Assembly: GCA_963764675.1 (NCBI GenBank)
Contig: CAVXTQ010000007.1
Coordinates: 186,001-250,000, forward strand
DNA length: 64,000 bases
Source of the DNA: Acidiferrum sp963764675
GTDB taxonomy: Bacteria; Acidobacteriota; Terriglobia; Acidiferrales; UBA7541
Reading direction: 5' to 3'
The notes under the pieces are model-generated. The model worked only from the letters and a program-made list of their open reading frames with translations. It made no database searches and was not told the origin of the DNA. The position numbers were made by a program, and so were the translations under genes. Shown here one piece after another: positions 63,640 through 64,000 of the stretch; the stretch's first letter is position 1; each line of letters begins with the position of its first letter.

Positions 63640-64000
63640 TTAGCTACCGCTGCGCGAGGCTTGGTCGCGCTTTGCCAGCGTCTTGCGCCAGTGATAGAAG
63701 AAGGGAATGCCTGCAAGAATCACCGCCAGGCCGAGGGAAGAGCGCACCGGGCGGACTATCCACAAGTTCATTGTCAGCGCACCAGCGGCGATCAAGAAGA
63801 TCAGCGGCGTCCAGGGGTAGCCCCAGGCGCGATACGGGCGAGCCAGGTTTGGCTCCTTTCTGCGTAAGCGCAGCACAGCAATCGCCATCAGGGCGAAGAA
63901 GATCCACACCGCGAAAACGAAGAGCGAGTAGAGCTCTTCGTAGGTCCCGCTCAGAGCAAGCAGCGCACCAATGGAGCCCAAAAAGATTAATGAGCCGTTG
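63640..64000 (-). CDS. APC-family amino-acid permease, C-terminal part
   Basis: The frame is open to the window edge, so only the last 119 residues are visible. They include membrane segments (GSIGALLALSGTYEEL, LFVFAVWIFFALMAIAVL, LIFLIAAGALTMNL, LAVILAGIPFFYHW) and the RRKEPNLARPYRAWGYPWTPLIF motif of the APC superfamily. It would import an amino acid or peptide-like compound. It lies 75 bases from the tRNA and is read leftward. Confidence 0.85.
   Translation of the reverse strand, partial: NGSLIFLGSIGALLALSGTYEELYSLFVFAVWIFFALMAIAVLRLRRKEPNLARPYRAWGYPWTPLIFLIAAGALTMNLWIVRPVRSSLGLAVILAGIPFFYHWRKTLAKRDQASRSGS

Overview
The window reads as a chromosomal segment of a soil-type bacterium, most likely an acidobacterium. 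That assignment is inferred from three things: the style of the secreted fibronectin-III (FN3) proteins with their conserved 'ERCQG..C' core, the composition of the polysaccharide genes, and the TolB/S9-type propeller remnants. No rRNA or phylogenetic marker is present to confirm it.

From about 0.8 to 48.6 kb almost everything is one co-directional (+) locus for a complex exopolysaccharide or capsule. It opens with a Wzz/GumC-type chain-length protein, a BY-kinase-like ATPase and an initiating sugar-phosphate transferase. Next come dehydrogenase, acetyltransferase, aminotransferase and 2-epimerase genes resembling the Wbp/Wlb route to a diacetamido-uronic acid. These are followed by a second, fused and frame-broken copy of the same three functions. 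From 12 to 24 kb lie NodB-like proteins, glycosyltransferases, a GNAT/FemAB-like acyltransferase, an asparagine-synthase-like protein lacking the usual Cys, an FkbM methyltransferase and a Wzy-type polymerase. From 24.4 to 31.0 kb a cassette resembles a nucleotide-branched-deoxysugar pathway (RfbF-like, RfbC-like, SDRs, C-methyltransferase, DUF4910, PIG-L). From 31.1 to 36.9 kb there is a giant secreted FN3/propeller protein split by one missing base. From 37 to 45 kb lie a glycosyltransferase and a complete GDP-D-glycero-D-manno-heptose set (HddA, HddC, GmhA, GmhB) plus an epimerase/dehydratase and a secreted beta-helix protein. A Wzx-like flippase, a methyltransferase and a pyruvyltransferase close the locus. 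The genes together would initiate, build, decorate, flip, polymerise and length-control a heteropolysaccharide. No exosortase gene was seen.

From 48.6 to 50.4 kb is a decayed stretch with a NarL-type response regulator between two antisense propeller-protein remnants. From 50.45 to 63.56 kb is an integrative element bounded by a 33-bp near-perfect repeat of the 3' end of tRNA-Lys(UUU). Its core lies at the right end: CHC2/TOPRIM primase-helicase, a small DUF3820/J-like protein, an excisionase-like HTH protein, a zinc-finger protein and a tyrosine integrase abutting the intact tRNA. Its left part is a graveyard: a group II intron, IS110 pieces, a roughly 60-bp inverted repeat, a frame-broken Rap1a-like immunity gene, an orphan Flp pilin, a frame-broken IS110 transposase and a broken Wzz fragment. 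The window ends in the 3' end of an amino-acid permease.

Single-base indels break at least seven otherwise recognisable genes (nine frameshifts in total). They may be real decay or residual base-calling errors. Raw reads would decide.
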